From Hibiscus mutabilis (taxonomy: Eukaryota; Streptophyta; Magnoliopsida; Malvales; Malvaceae), in contig CM033752.1 in NCBI GenBank assembly GCA_019671005.1, positions 8,618,001 to 8,682,000 on the forward strand: a stretch of 64,000 nt of DNA, given 5' to 3'. Positions 21,714 to 32,298 of the stretch are shown here, one piece after another. Each line of letters starts with the position of its first letter. Positions within the stretch are counted from its first letter, which is position 1. The notes beneath the pieces were generated by a model, which made no database searches, was not told the origin of the DNA, and saw only the letters and a list, made by a program, of their open reading frames with translations. Made by a program: the position numbers and the translations under genes.

Positions 21714-23320
21714 TGTTGCCCGTAATAAGTGCTACGCAATTGTGCAAGTATACACGTCGCAAGTTATAGTATAAAAGATATCGTCTCCACAGGGATTGGT
21801 GCCACTTCAAGAATCTAATCTCTTGCACTGTAAAAAGTAAAAACACAAATGATAGTAGGAGTTGATTTTAATGAGTAAAGTAAAAGAAATAAAGTAAAAG
21901 AATAAATGAGATCAAATAAGAGATAGGCCAGGTTATCGTGAGTTGAGGTGTGATAGCGATTGGATCATCTTGGTAAAAGGGTGCAAGGGCAACTTAGTTG
22001 CCGTGGCAACTTGCACAGAGGGGTTGCCTTGGCAACTAATCGATGGTTGCCTGGGTGACTAGCTGGGCAACTACTTAGGCAGCTGGGCAGCAACTTCAAG
22101 GTTTGGTGGAGCGTTCTTCAATGGTTTCTTCTTATCCCTAAGTCGAAACTCTAGCTACTTGTGCAGGCCTTGATAATACATCCCTACGTGAATCAAGGGT
22201 AAACAACAACCAATCTTGCGCTCCTCTTAGCCATTGAAATCCTTAACTTATTCCTAAGCCGGATTAATCTTCACCATCAATAGATTGAATAAAGACCATA
22301 CTCATTCGTTTCTTGAATCTAACTCTCCCGATATTAAATAAATAGATGAAGTTACGAGATCCTCTCCCAATTCTCTCGCAAACAAGAATAAGAACCAAGA
22401 ATGAGTAAACCTTGAATTGAAAGTGCAAACTCTTATTACCTAAACAAAATCCAATTGTTTCTCAACCACAAAAACACAATAACCCCAACCAATCAAGTTA
22501 GTTCATGGTTGGGTTCAAAAGATATACAAAGAATAATCCCCAAACCATGAATCTAATGGAAGCAAAGAAGAAGAAGAAGAAGAAGAAGAAGAAATCGAAC
22601 TCTCTCTCCCTTGCTCTCTTGTCGAAATCTCTTCCTTCTTGCCCTTTGGAGTTGTCGAAAATCCTCTCTTCTTGCTCCTTTGGAGTTTGTCGAAATTCCT
22701 CTCCTCCTTCCCCTTTGGAGTTTGTCGAAATTTCTCTCCTCCTTCCCCTTTGGAGTTGACGGCATGACCTCTAATTTATAGGGCTAGGTCAAAGTCCTTC
22801 TTTGAGGAGGAAGTTAAGTTGGAATTAAATTATCTTTAAAGAATATAATTCTTTATTATAATTATATTCCTTCTAGAACTTCTCTTATCTTCTTGGGATT
22901 TAATTCTTCTTTAACCTTTTTCATGGAAATTAAACTCCTTTGGGATTTAGCTTTGCTCCACGTCATCTTGGGCTTGTCTAGTCATCAATTTCGACTACCA
23001 TATCACCTTATTCTTTGTCGACAATTGCCCTGGCGTCTCCTTCATGCATTGCCCTGGCAACTAGCTCGGCATCTCCTTCCTGCATTGCCCTGGCAACTAG
23101 CTCTAGCCTTGCTTTGGAAAGTGATTCTGCACATACACACAAAACACACCAAAGCAGCATCTTTTCCCACAAAAACAACCAAGTTATGCAGTCAAGCTCA
23201 ACGATGGAAGGAAACATAGATTAATGTATGAATGACTAATTATGTAACTAATATGAGCCTAAGTCTAACAATAATATGAGTAAAAAGGGTAAGAAAAATA
23301 GTACTTTTGAACACTTATTA
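21714..23320 (-). repeat. 3' LTR of element A
   Basis: It matches 30741-32298 almost base for base. Distinct features: a longer aag microsatellite at about 22566-22594, four roughly 33-base units containing 'cctttggagtttgtcg' at 22640-22755, and a segment near 22755-22795 with a TATA-like box that is absent from the other copy. Several ttgcc-nn-ggcaa words lie at 21996-22060 and 23027-23100. Confidence 0.88.
22774..22788 (-). promoter_or_regulatory. Candidate TATA box in the 3' LTR of element A
   Basis: The minus strand reads 'ccctataaattagag', about 535 bases from the LTR start. In element B a tatttaaa box lies at a similar distance (about 575 bases). The homologous segment of the 5' LTR of A is deleted. 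Confidence 0.5.
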
Positions 23321-23338
23321 CACCCCCAAACTCAAACT
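23321..23338 (-). other. Polypurine tract of element A
   Basis: The minus strand reads 'gagtttgggggtg' directly before the LTR start. A second purine run (plus-strand cccccc at 24141-24146, 'gagtttgggggggatt' on the minus strand) lies 0.8 kb upstream and could be an internal tract or a duplicate. Confidence 0.7.
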
Positions 23339-23604
23339 ATTGCTTGTCCTAAAGCAATGCAAACTAATAATTACCTGCCAAGACTTCAATTTTCACAAAC
23401 TTAGCTTTGAACTTGATTTCAATTCTCAGAACCGGGGCACAAAGTATGATTGGCTTTTCATTTTTTAGAAAACTTAGGAGTTACTCGGAATCAAACTATA
23501 ACGCTTGTGAGTGTGTGCGGAGTTGTGTGCAAATTGATTTTTCAGATTCTATGCAAACAAGAGGTTTTCAAATTACTTTATTGGATTCTTTTTAATATGT
23601 TTTA

Positions 23605-23841
23605 ACTAGAGCCGGTTTCGGGCACCTCTAGTGTTTTGTTTTTAGTTTTCTTAAGTTAATTAATTTATTTGACTAGAGCCGGTTTCGGGCACCTCTAGCG
23701 ATCAATTTTTAGCACATACTAGAGCCAGTTTCGGGCACCTCTAGCGATCAATTTTTTAGCACATGCTAGAGCCAATTTCGGGCACCTCTAGCGATCAATT
23801 TTTTAGCACATGCTAGGGCCAATTTCGGGCACCTCTAGCAT
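23605..23841. repeat. Five-copy tandem array near the polypurine tract of element A
   Basis: The core 'tttcgggcacctctag', preceded by ctagagcc, starts near 23605, 23671, 23718, 23765 and 23812; the last three are spaced 47 bases. The ctagag and ctctag flanks can pair, giving each unit a hairpin. The rest of 23339-24180 is noncoding 3' leader-like sequence. Confidence 0.8.
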
Positions 23842-24180
23842 TCATCCAATTTTTATTCTAACCCCCCAATTTTTTTAATTATCAACCTAAGTTCACTAGA
23901 ATTCCTTAAATCAATCAAACCACAACAGTGTTTCATCAAATTTAGCATTATAGTAAAATTCTAAGTTTTCCATGGTTATCCTAGAATAAAAATTCTATCA
24001 ATTAAGTGCATTCATCATCAGATATTCATCAAATCTAGGCAATTCTTGTTCCAACTAAAGGCATGGCAAGCAATTTATGTATCCTAAATGCAATACTTAA
24101 GATGAATACAACTAAACATGGTAACTAACTACTAACAATCCCCCCCAAACTCGAGTGAGGCATTGTCCTCAATGCATGCA

Positions 24181-24617
24181 TTAAAGATAAAGAAAAATAA
24201 AATGCAAACGAGGACTTACTCCGAGAGTTCGTCGTTGTGGATGATTAGTTTCATTTTTGGTTGGTGTCTTGATTCTCTTGCTTGAACGCGATGGTTGTTT
24301 CCTTGTTGCCGATGGTTGAATCAATCCTCGTATGGGGTTGCCCTCATCGTCCTCTTCATCAATGTCATTGGATTTTCGCTTGGAGGATTCAATTGGTGCG
24401 GTCTTTGTTGGTGCAATGGAAGACTCGTTCGAATCTGGAAAATCAAACAATGATTTCGTACGAGTTGATTCGGGCATAAGTGCTTTACCTTTGGCTTTTG
24501 TAGTGGTTGCCGGGATGTCTTTAGCTTTGGTTTCCATGGCATCTTAAGGGTTGGTTGTCGGGGCATCCTCTGCTGCAGTTGCCGTGGCAAGTAGTCGGTA
24601 GTGAATTTCCTTAGCAT
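24181..24617 (-). pseudogene. Remnant of the extra post-integrase frame of element A
   Basis: The open stretch 24537-24181 encodes an acidic then strongly basic tail (KRKSNDIDEEDDEGNP, then RSSKRIKTPTKN). Its position, between integrase and 3' LTR, and its basic composition match the tail of the longer frame in element B (39509-41068). The large N-terminal part present in B is missing, and an overlapping frame is open, so this is a truncated copy. Its function is unknown. Confidence 0.5.
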
Positions 24618-24746
24618 GGTGGTTGTGAGTCTTGTTGTGGAAAAGAAAACAAAGAAAACCTGGAAACTAAAGATAATGAAGAAAAATAAAATATCTCCTA
24701 AAAATAAAAATGAAAATAAAAAGAAAATATTGAAAGGAGAGCATGC

Positions 24747-25999
24747 TCATGCATCTCCTAAAGTGACCACTTCTTTGTTACGTTCCAAATGGGCACCTTT
24801 GTAGTGCTTCAATCTTTGTCCGCTAACTTTGAATTCATGTTCATCAGTGATGGACTTGATTATCACGGCACCATGAGAGAATGGTTTGTCAACTTCGAAT
24901 GGTCCCGACCATCTTGATTTCAGTTTTCCCAAGAAAAGTTTTAGCCGAGAATTGAATAAGAGAACTAGTTGCCATGGCGTGAATTGCCGCGGCAATAGTT
25001 TCTTGTCATGCCATTGCTTTGTTTTCTCCTTGTAGATTCGTGCATTGCTATAGGCGAGTGTGTGGAATTATTCTATCTCGTTGAGGTCCAACAAACGATT
25101 TTGTCCGGCACTTTCCCAATCCATATTCACGGTCTTGATTGCCCAATATGCGTTGTGTTCGATTTCCACCAGTAGATGGCATGTTTTGACATAGACAAGT
25201 CAGAATGGGGACATACCTAAGGGTGTTTTGAATGTAGTGCGATATGCCCAAAGTGCGACATGTAGTCTTAATGACCAATCCTTCCTAGAGGGACTTACAA
25301 CTTTCTCGAGTATACCCTTCAATTCCCGGTTGGAAATTTTTGCTTGCCCGTTGGTTTGTGGGTGATATGCCGTGGCAATCTTGTGTGATACGCCGAAGCG
25401 TTGCAACATCTTGGCAATAAGTCTGTTGTTAAAATGCTTGCCTTCGTCACTGATAATTGCTTTCGGCATCCCAAACCGTGTAAATATGTTTTTCTGCAAG
25501 AATCGTTGCACGGTCTTGGAATCGTTGTTGGGAACTGCAGTTGCCTCGACCCATTTAGACACGTAGTCGACGACAAGTAGAATGTAGAGGTTGCCGAATG
25601 AAGATAGGAAAGGTCCCATAAAATTGATCCCCCACACATCGAACAATTCCACCTCGATGATGTTTTGGAGCGGCATCTCATGTCGTCTAGAGATATTGCC
25701 CGTCCTCTGGCAACGATAACATTGCTTGTAAAAGTCTTGGGCATCTTTGTACAATGTTGGCCAATACAAACCGGATTGCAAAACTTTGGCCGCGATACGA
25801 GTTCCTCCAAAATATCCTCCATAGGATGAAGAATGGCATTGTCGGAGTACATTCTGTTGCTCCTCTTCAGGGACACATCAGCATATAACCTGATATGCAC
25901 ATTGTTTAAACAAAAGAGGCTCGTCCCAAAAGTAATGCTTAGCATCATGGCGGAACCGCTTCTTCCCTTGGTGAGTAAGATTATAAGGTAAAATACCTC
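24747..25999 (-). pseudogene. Integrase of element A, catalytic triad altered
   Basis: The core is open at 25781-25200 (193 residues): finger cysteines CYRC at residues 21-24, then DVWGINFMGP, SDEGKHF and TNGQAKIS. Relatives read GIDFMGP and NGQAEIS, so the first catalytic aspartate is asparagine (residue 53) and the glutamate is lysine (residue 148). The spacing from D112 to residue 148 is exactly 35 residues, confirming the assignment. The finger's histidine part lies upstream in broken frames (to about 25999). The C-terminal module is at 24995-24747 (KLKSRWSGPFEVDKPFSHGA), with broken frames between. Confidence 0.85.
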
Positions 26000-26035
26000 A
26001 AACAAGGAAATTAACTAAATCTGCGTACCAGGGTA

Positions 26036-26395
26036 TTGCCAAGGCATGTGCTGCCGTGGCGACTGCTCCCAAAATTGCAGAGGCGTGTGCGTCTAGGGTT
26101 GCCAAGGCATGCGCGTCAAGGGCTGCCGAGGCGTCGAGGGTTACCTAGGCATGCACATTCATGGTTGCCGAGGCATGCACGTCAAGGGCTGCCGAGGTGT
26201 CGAGGGTTGCCAAGGCATGCACATCAATGGTTGCCGAGGCGTGCACGTCAAAGGCTACCGAGGCGTCAAGGGTTGTCGAGGCATACGCATCCATGGTTGC
26301 CGAGGCGTGAACGTCAAGGGCTGTTGCGGCGTCGAGAGTTACCGAGGCATGCGCGTCAAGGGCTGGCGAGGCGTCGAGGGTTGTTGAGGCAACTA
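26036..26395 (-). repeat. Coding minisatellite between RNase H and integrase of element A
   Basis: GC-rich imperfect repeats of 'gccgaggcatgcacgtcaag' and 'gccgaggcgtcgagg' form units of about 60 bases. On the element strand they are open from 26423 to 26145 and read as (A/T)LDVHASAT-type repeats, then a stop (cgg to tag), then more repeats leading directly into AIPWYADLVNF, the conserved start of the pre-integrase region. The array is therefore an in-frame linker expansion. Frames open on the plus strand over the same span are by-products of the repeat. Confidence 0.75.
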
Positions 26396-27295
26396 AAAGT
26401 TGCTCATCCGGAATGCATCGCATATCTCTAGATCCGTGTCCTCTTCCCTATTGCGTTCTAAACGTGATAAGTGATCGACCACTTGATTTTTTGTTCCTTT
26501 CCTGTCTTTAATTTCAATATCAAATTCTTGTAAAAGTAATATCCAACAAATCAAACGAGGTTTGGCATCTTTTTTAGCAAATAGATATTTGATTGTCGAA
26601 TGGTCCGTATGAACAATTACCTTTGTACCAATCAAATAGGATCAGAACTTGTCAAATGTGAAAGCTACATGTAGTAACTCTTTCTTCGTTGTTGTGTAAT
26701 TCACTTGAGCACTATTAAGAGTTTTACTAGCGTAGTATATCACATGGAAGGTCTTACCTATGCGTTGGCCTAGGACTGCTCCTACCGCAAAATATCTTGC
26801 ATCACACATGAGCTCAAAAGGTAGCGTCCAATCTGGTGGAAAGACAATGGGTGCCGAGGCAAGCTTTTCCTTTAGGGTTTCGAATGCTTGGGCACAAGAA
26901 TCATCAAAATTGAAGATTTTGACATGTTCAAGCAAATTGCATAAGGGTTTAGTGATTTTAGAAAAATTATGAATGAACCTCCTGTAAAAACCTGCATGTC
27001 CTAGAAAGCTTCGAATTCCTTTAACCGAACTTGGTGGGGGTAATCTCTCGATCACGTCCACCTTGTCTTTGTCTACTTCAATTCTCTTGGATGAAATCTT
27101 GTGGTTGAGCACTATTCCTTCATCTACCATAAAATGACACTTCTCCCAATTGAGGACTAAATCAGTTTCTTCACATATTGCCAACACATTCTCTAAATTG
27201 CCAAGGCAGCTGTCGAAGTCATTACCAAAAATAGAAAAATCATCCATGAAGATCTCAAGGAAGTCTTCGACCATGTCTGAAAAGAGTGTCATCAT
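26393..27295 (-). pseudogene. Reverse transcriptase palm/thumb and RNase H of element A
   Basis: 27295-26642 is open for 217 residues. It has the catalytic FMDDFSIFG at residues 16-24, then FLGHAGFYRRFI, and the start of RNase H (FELMCDARYFAVGAVLGQR). RNase H continues after a break at 26635-26393 (VIVHTDHSTIKYLF, then VVDHLSRLE). A stop separates the two pieces near 26640. The RNase H aspartates in CDA and TDH are retained. Confidence 0.85.
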
Positions 27296-27978
27296 GCATC
27301 TTTGGAAGGTTACTGGGCGTTACACAATCCGAACGGCATCATTCGAAAAGCATAAGTATCATATGGGCATGTGAAGGTTGTCTTTTCTTGATCTTCTGCT
27401 GCTATGGCAATTTGATTGTAACCTGAATAACCATCAAGAAAACAATAAAAAGGTTTACCTACAAGACGATCAAGCATTTGATCAATAAAGGGTAATGGGA
27501 AGTGATCTTTCCTAGTGGCTTTGTTTAGCTTTCAATAATCCATACAAACCCTCCAACCGGTCACAGTCCTGGTTGGAATGAGTTCATTGTGTTTATTACT
27601 TACCACCGTTATACCTCCCTTTTTTGGTACACATTGTACCGGACTTACCCATGTACTATCAGAGATAGGGTATATAATGCTGACATCAAGCCACTTGATG
27701 ATTTCTTTCATTACAACCCCTTTCATAGCATGATTCAGTCTCCTTTGGGCCTCAGTTGAAGGTTTGTGATCATCTTCCAACAAAATTTTGTGCATGCACA
27801 CTGCCAGGCTAATTCCTTTCAAGTCAGCAATTGTCCACCCTATTGCCTTCTTGTGAAGCATCAACATTTTGATCAGCTTCTTTTCCTGCTCAGGCTGTAA
27901 CTTAGAAGAAATAATTACATGCAATGTATTATCGGTTCCTAAGTATGCATATTTTAGTTGCTCTGGCAACTGTTTCAA
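27296..27978 (-). pseudogene. Reverse transcriptase fingers of element A
   Basis: 27978-27532 reads QRRLNHAMKGVVMKEIIKWL, then WVSPVQCVPKKGG and TGWRVCMDY, ending in a stop where relatives continue RKLN. The frame then continues through FPLPFIDQMLDRL and FLDGYSGYNQIAIA to a break near 27310. It joins the palm piece downstream. Confidence 0.85.
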
Positions 27979-28137
27979 CTCAAGAATTGGTGGTTGTTCA
28001 ATAGAGGGCTTTTCGAGCTTACCTTCCTTACCTGAGTAATCTAGTGGTTCAAAGTATGTACCTGGTCGATTGACTAGCCAATTTGCCTCTTCTTGTTGTT
28101 CCTCATCGATCAGTTCTTCATACTCCTCAGGTTCCTC

Positions 28138-28761
28138 TTAATCGGCAATGTAGTTGCCGAGGCAACTAAATTCCTCGTCGAAGTTAAACTCTGCTATGGC
28201 ATGAAGAAGTTGACATTCTTCTGGATCATCGGCGTGCCTTAGTGTTTGGAACACATTTAGTTTAACTTGTTGGCCATTCACCCTCATTGTGAGTTCTCCC
28301 TTTTCAACATCGATCAAGGTTCTTCCTGTTTCTAGGAATGGTCTCCCGAGAATGATAGGTGCATGCTCATCTGCTTCACAATCCAAAATAATAAAGTCAG
28401 CAAAAAAAATAAATTTATCAACTTTTACCAGTATGTCTTCGATTTTTCCCTCTAGATGCACATAGGATCTGTCGGCTAGCTGTAGCATAACTGTTGTAGG
28501 TCTTGCCTTCCCGATTCCTAGTTTTTGGAAAACCGATTTAGGCATCAAGTTTATGCTAGCCCCAAGGTCGCATAATGATTTCCTGACATAGTGGTTTCCA
28601 ATAGAACAAGGTATTGTGAAACTTTCAGGATCCTTCAACTTAGGTGGCATACGATTGTGCAATATGGCCATGCATCCCTCTATTGCGGCAACTGTTTCAA
28701 ACTCTCCTAGCTTTGTTCTCTTGGACACAATGTCTTTAAGAAACTTGGCATAGTTCGGCAT
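28138..28761 (-). CDS. Protease domain of element A, open fragment
   Basis: 207 residues without a stop. The active site is CDLGASINLMP with the aspartate at residue 65, followed by RPTTVMLQLADRS, DFIILDCEAD and IILGRPFLETG, the usual aspartic-protease fold elements. In an intact element it would be part of one gag-pol polyprotein. The first methionine is probably internal, since homologous sequence lies upstream in broken frames (28762-29337, which also carry ttgcc-nn-ggca words). Downstream, 27979-28137 is an acidic linker. Confidence 0.82.
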   Translation of the reverse strand: MPNYAKFLKDIVSKRTKLGEFETVAAIEGCMAILHNRMPPKLKDPESFTIPCSIGNHYVRKSLCDLGASINLMPKSVFQKLGIGKARPTTVMLQLADRSYVHLEGKIEDILVKVDKFIFFADFIILDCEADEHAPIILGRPFLETGRTLIDVEKGELTMRVNGQQVKLNVFQTLRHADDPEECQLLHAIAEFNFDEEFSCLGNYIAD

Positions 28762-29337
28762 TTGTTAAATTGCTTCCACCAATGGCAAGTTGATGTGGAC
28801 TTTCTTTAGGATATCAAGAAACTTCTTGAATTGATATTCTTGTTTTTGTCGCTTCAACCTTTGTGGGAATGGTGGTGGAAGTCAGATATCTTCGATCCTT
28901 TCATTGGTTTGGAACTTGATTGACGGCATTGTCAAGACAACTGGAGTTGCCGAGGCATTATCAACTGGGTTGTCGAGGCATGCTTATCGCTAGTTGCCGA
29001 GGCATCCTTATCGTCGGTTGCCGAGGCATGCTTATTGCCAGTTACCGCAGCAATTCTTGGTCAACATCTGAGGCTTTGCCGCTAGGTTCGTCTTGATCTT
29101 TTTGTGGAGTTTTTTTTTGATGAGCGGGCTTGAGCCTCTTTAAGTTGTTGGCCACTTCTAGCGGTGACCGCCTTACATTGCTCATGGTCAGTTCCTCTTG
29201 CGACTTCAGTATCGCTAGGTAAACCTCCTTGCGGTCTAGTATTCAGGTTTTGAGCAAATTGTCCGACTTAATTTTCCAATGATTTGATTGCCGCCTCTTG
29301 GTTTTGCAATCTCATCTCGGTCCTATTAATAAAAGCA

Positions 29338-30528
29338 TCAGTTCTTTTTTATGAAGTTACTATTCTCAGCCATATAAGATTCAGTTTTCATCATAAAAGC
29401 ATTTAGAGAATTTTCTAAAGAACTAGATGTTGTCGGTTGTTGCTGCGGCAACTGTTGCCGTGACATATTCTGCTGGAATCCTGATGCTTGTGCATTCTGA
29501 TTGTTCTGGTTTAGAGCATTGTTGGGATTACTCCATGAAAAATTCGGGTGCTTCTTCCAAGCTGGATTGTATGTATTGGACATCACATTGTTGTTCCGGT
29601 TGTAATTCCCCACATAGAAGCTGGATTCCAGATTCTGCATACATTCAGAAGAATCATGGTTACCACCACATAACTCACAAAAAGAATCCATTACCTTGAC
29701 CTCATGTGTGTTGTTTGGTTTCTGCATATTCTGGACCATCTTGGTTAAAGTGGCCAATTGTGCCAAAATTGAGTCTGATGATCCTAGTTCATGTATGTGG
29801 CTTGGCGTCTAACTCCTCCTCGTCTAGTAGAGGGGAATTGATAATCATTCTTGGCAAGCCCGTTTAGAATTTGCATTGCTTCCTCCGGTGACTTATCTAA
29901 GAGTATGCCATTTGCCGAGGCATCTAGCATCATCCTTGTTGGTGTATTCACGGCATTATAAACATTGTTACTTGTGTCCACACTGGGAATCCGTGTAGGG
30001 GGCATTTGTGTAGAAGTTCTCTATATCGCTCCCATGCCTCGTACATGGATTCATCATCTGTCTGCCAAAAAGAAGTAATGTCGTTACGAAGCTTATCAGT
30101 CAAATTTGTAGGATTAAACCGAGCAAGAAATCACGACAAAGATTGGTCCAAGATCCTATTGATCCGGCAGGAATGCTATTCAACCATGCTTTCGCCTTAT
30201 CCCTCAGTGAATAGGGAAATAATCTTAATTGTAAAACATCAGGGGTGACTCCGTGTATTTTGAACGAGTTGCAAATCTCGAGGAAAGATTTAAGATGTTG
30301 TCGTGCATCATCAGTTGTTGAGCCGCCAAATTGACCAATTGTGTTGATCATATTAAACATCATCGGTTTCAACTCAAAGTGGTCGGCTTCAATTTCAGGT
30401 GCGACAACTCCTAGATTAAGTCCATCAAGATCTTTTTCAAGATAGTCTCGAATAGTTCTGTTTCGTGCAAGAATCAATCCTCCTCCTGCTGGAACATCTT
30501 GATTCATATTGCCGTCTTGATTAGCCAT
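29338..30528 (-). pseudogene. gag: gag of element A, frameshifted
   Basis: The ATG at 30528 opens 142 residues with the capsid motif YSLRDKAKAWLNSIPAGS near the end. The frame is then lost near 30100. The pieces 30005-29784 (SPEEAMQILNGLAKNDYQFP) and 29766-29338 follow in different frames. The last holds a zinc knuckle CELCGGNHDSSEC and an N/Q-rich stretch. Known role: capsid assembly and RNA packaging. Confidence 0.82.
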
Positions 30529-30712
30529 TGCTACTCTTAACCTTCGTCTAAGTCTTTGTAAGGTTCATTCGATTTCTGGATCAAAGGGATATTTTGGTGT
30601 AATCGGTCTCGCCCTGGTCATATACCAATGCAAAACCAAAGTTTGTTAGCCCTTTGAATTTTAAACAAGAAAAAATAAAAAGTGCAAGAAAATAAAAACA
30701 AAGTCGCTATTG

Positions 30713-30735
30713 CCAATCCCCGGCAACGGCGCCAA
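30713..30735 (-). other. Primer-binding site of element A
   Basis: The minus strand reads 'tggcgccgttgccgggg' a few bases after the LTR. This type is characteristic of Athila/Tat elements and is usually assigned to tRNA-Asp. The leader up to the gag start at 30528 shows nothing else. Confidence 0.82.
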
Positions 30736-30740
30736 AAACT

Positions 30741-32298
30741 TGTTGCGCGTAATAAGTGCTACGCAATTGTGCAAGTATACACGTCGCAAGTTATAGTATA
30801 AAAGATATCGTCTCCACAAGGATTGGTGCCACTTCAAGAATCTAATCTCTTGCACTGTAAAAAGTAAAAACACAAATGATAGTAGGAGTTGATTTTAATT
30901 AAGTAAAATAAAAGCAATAAAGTAAAAGAATAGATGAGATCAAATAAGAGAGATAGGCCAGGTTATCTTGAGTTGAGGTGTGACAGCCGATTGTATCGTC
31001 TTGGTAAAAGAGTGCAATGGCAACTCAGTTGCCGTGGCAACTTGCACAGCGGGGTTGCCTTGGCAACTAATCGATGGTTGCCTGGGCGACTAGCTGGGCA
31101 ACAACTTCAAGGCTCGGCGGAGCGTTCTTCAATGGTTTCTTATTATCCCTAAGTCGAAACTCTAGCTACTTGTGCATGCGTTGATAATATATCCCTGTGT
31201 GAATCAAGGGTGAACAACAACCAATCTTGCGCTCCTCTTAGCCGTTGAAATCCTTAACTTATTCCTAAGCCGGATTAATCTTCACCATCAATAGATTGAA
31301 TAAAGACCATACTCATTCGTTTCTTGAATCTAACTCTCCCGATATTAGATAAATAGATGAAGTTACGAGAACCTCTCTCAATTTACTCGAAAACAATAAT
31401 AAGAACCAAGAATGAGTAAACCTTGAATTGAAAGTGCAAACTCTTATTACCTAAACAAAATCCAATTGTTTCTCAACCACAAAAACACAATAACCCCAAC
31501 CAATCAAGTCAGTTCATGGTTGGGTTCAAAAGATATACAAAGAATAATCCCCAAACCATGAATCTAATGGAAGCAAAGAAAAAGAAGAAGAAATCGAACT
31601 CTCTCCCCCTTGCTCTCTTGTCGAAATCTCTTTCTTCTTGCCTTTTGGAGTTGTCAAAAATCCTCTCTTCTTGCTCCTTTGGAGTTTGTAGAAATTCCTC
31701 TCCTCCTTCCCCTTTGGAGTTGTCGAAAATCCTCTATTCTTGCTCCTTTGGAGTTTGTCGAAAGTCCTTTGAGGAGGAAGTTAAGTTGGAACTAAATTAT
31801 CTTTAAAGAATATAATTCTTTATTATAATTATATTCCTTATAGAACTTCTCCTATCTTCTTGGGATTTAATTCTTCTTTAACCTCTTCATGGAAATCAAA
31901 CTCCTTTGGGAGTTAGCTTTGCCCCACGTCATCTTGGGCTTGTCTAGTCATCAATTTCAACTACCATATCACCTTATTCTTTTTCGACAATTGCCTAGGC
32001 AACTGGCTTGGCGTCTCCTTCATGCATTGCCCTGGCAACTAGCTCGACATCTCCTTCATGCATTGCCCTGGCAACTAGCTCTAGCCTTGCTTTGGCAAGT
32101 GATTCTGAACATACACACAAAACACACCAAAGCAGTATCTTTTCCCACAAAAACAACCAAGTTATGCAGTCAAGCTCAACGATGGAAGGAAACATAGATT
32201 AATGCATGAATGACTAATTATGTAACTAATATGAGCCTAAGTCTAACAACAATATGAGTAAAAAGGGTAAGAAAAATAATACTTTTGAACACTTATCA
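30741..32298 (-). repeat. 5' LTR of element A
   Basis: It begins (plus strand) 'tgttgcgcgtaataagtgc' and ends 'cacttatca', followed by GGAAG. Compared with the 3' LTR it has a shorter aag run near 31575 and a deletion of about 40 bases around the TATA-like segment (junction near 31760). Since this LTR drives transcription, the deletion could silence the copy. Confidence 0.88.

Larger units (their letters stand above)
21714..32298 (-). mobile_element. Element A: complete Athila-type Ty3/gypsy element
   Basis: On the minus strand: 5' LTR 32298-30741, primer site, gag, protease, reverse transcriptase, RNase H, a minisatellite, integrase, remnant of a third frame, repeats, polypurine tract, 3' LTR 23320-21714. 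The 5-bp target duplication GGAAG (21709-21713 and 32299-32303) is perfect, and it lies inside a solo LTR. The primer site, the DLGAS protease and a frame after integrase fit the Athila/Tat group. The LTRs look almost identical apart from indels, implying fairly recent insertion, yet the polyprotein has several stops and frameshifts. Confidence 0.9.

Noticed and set aside
22893..23219. Overlapping frames on both strands in the A LTR encoding 'ALPWQLA' or 'LATSS' repeats
   Set aside because: They are products of ttgccctggcaact repeats inside an LTR and recur in the other LTR at 31889-32202.
23605..23841. Possible CRISPR-like repeat-spacer array
   Set aside because: Plant context, spacers are nearly identical to each other, and the array lies in the 3' region of a retrotransposon.
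26036..26431. Open 131-codon plus-strand frame rich in R, L and P
   Set aside because: It lies on the opposite strand of the element A minisatellite; all frames of that repeat are open because stop-forming triplets are rare in it.
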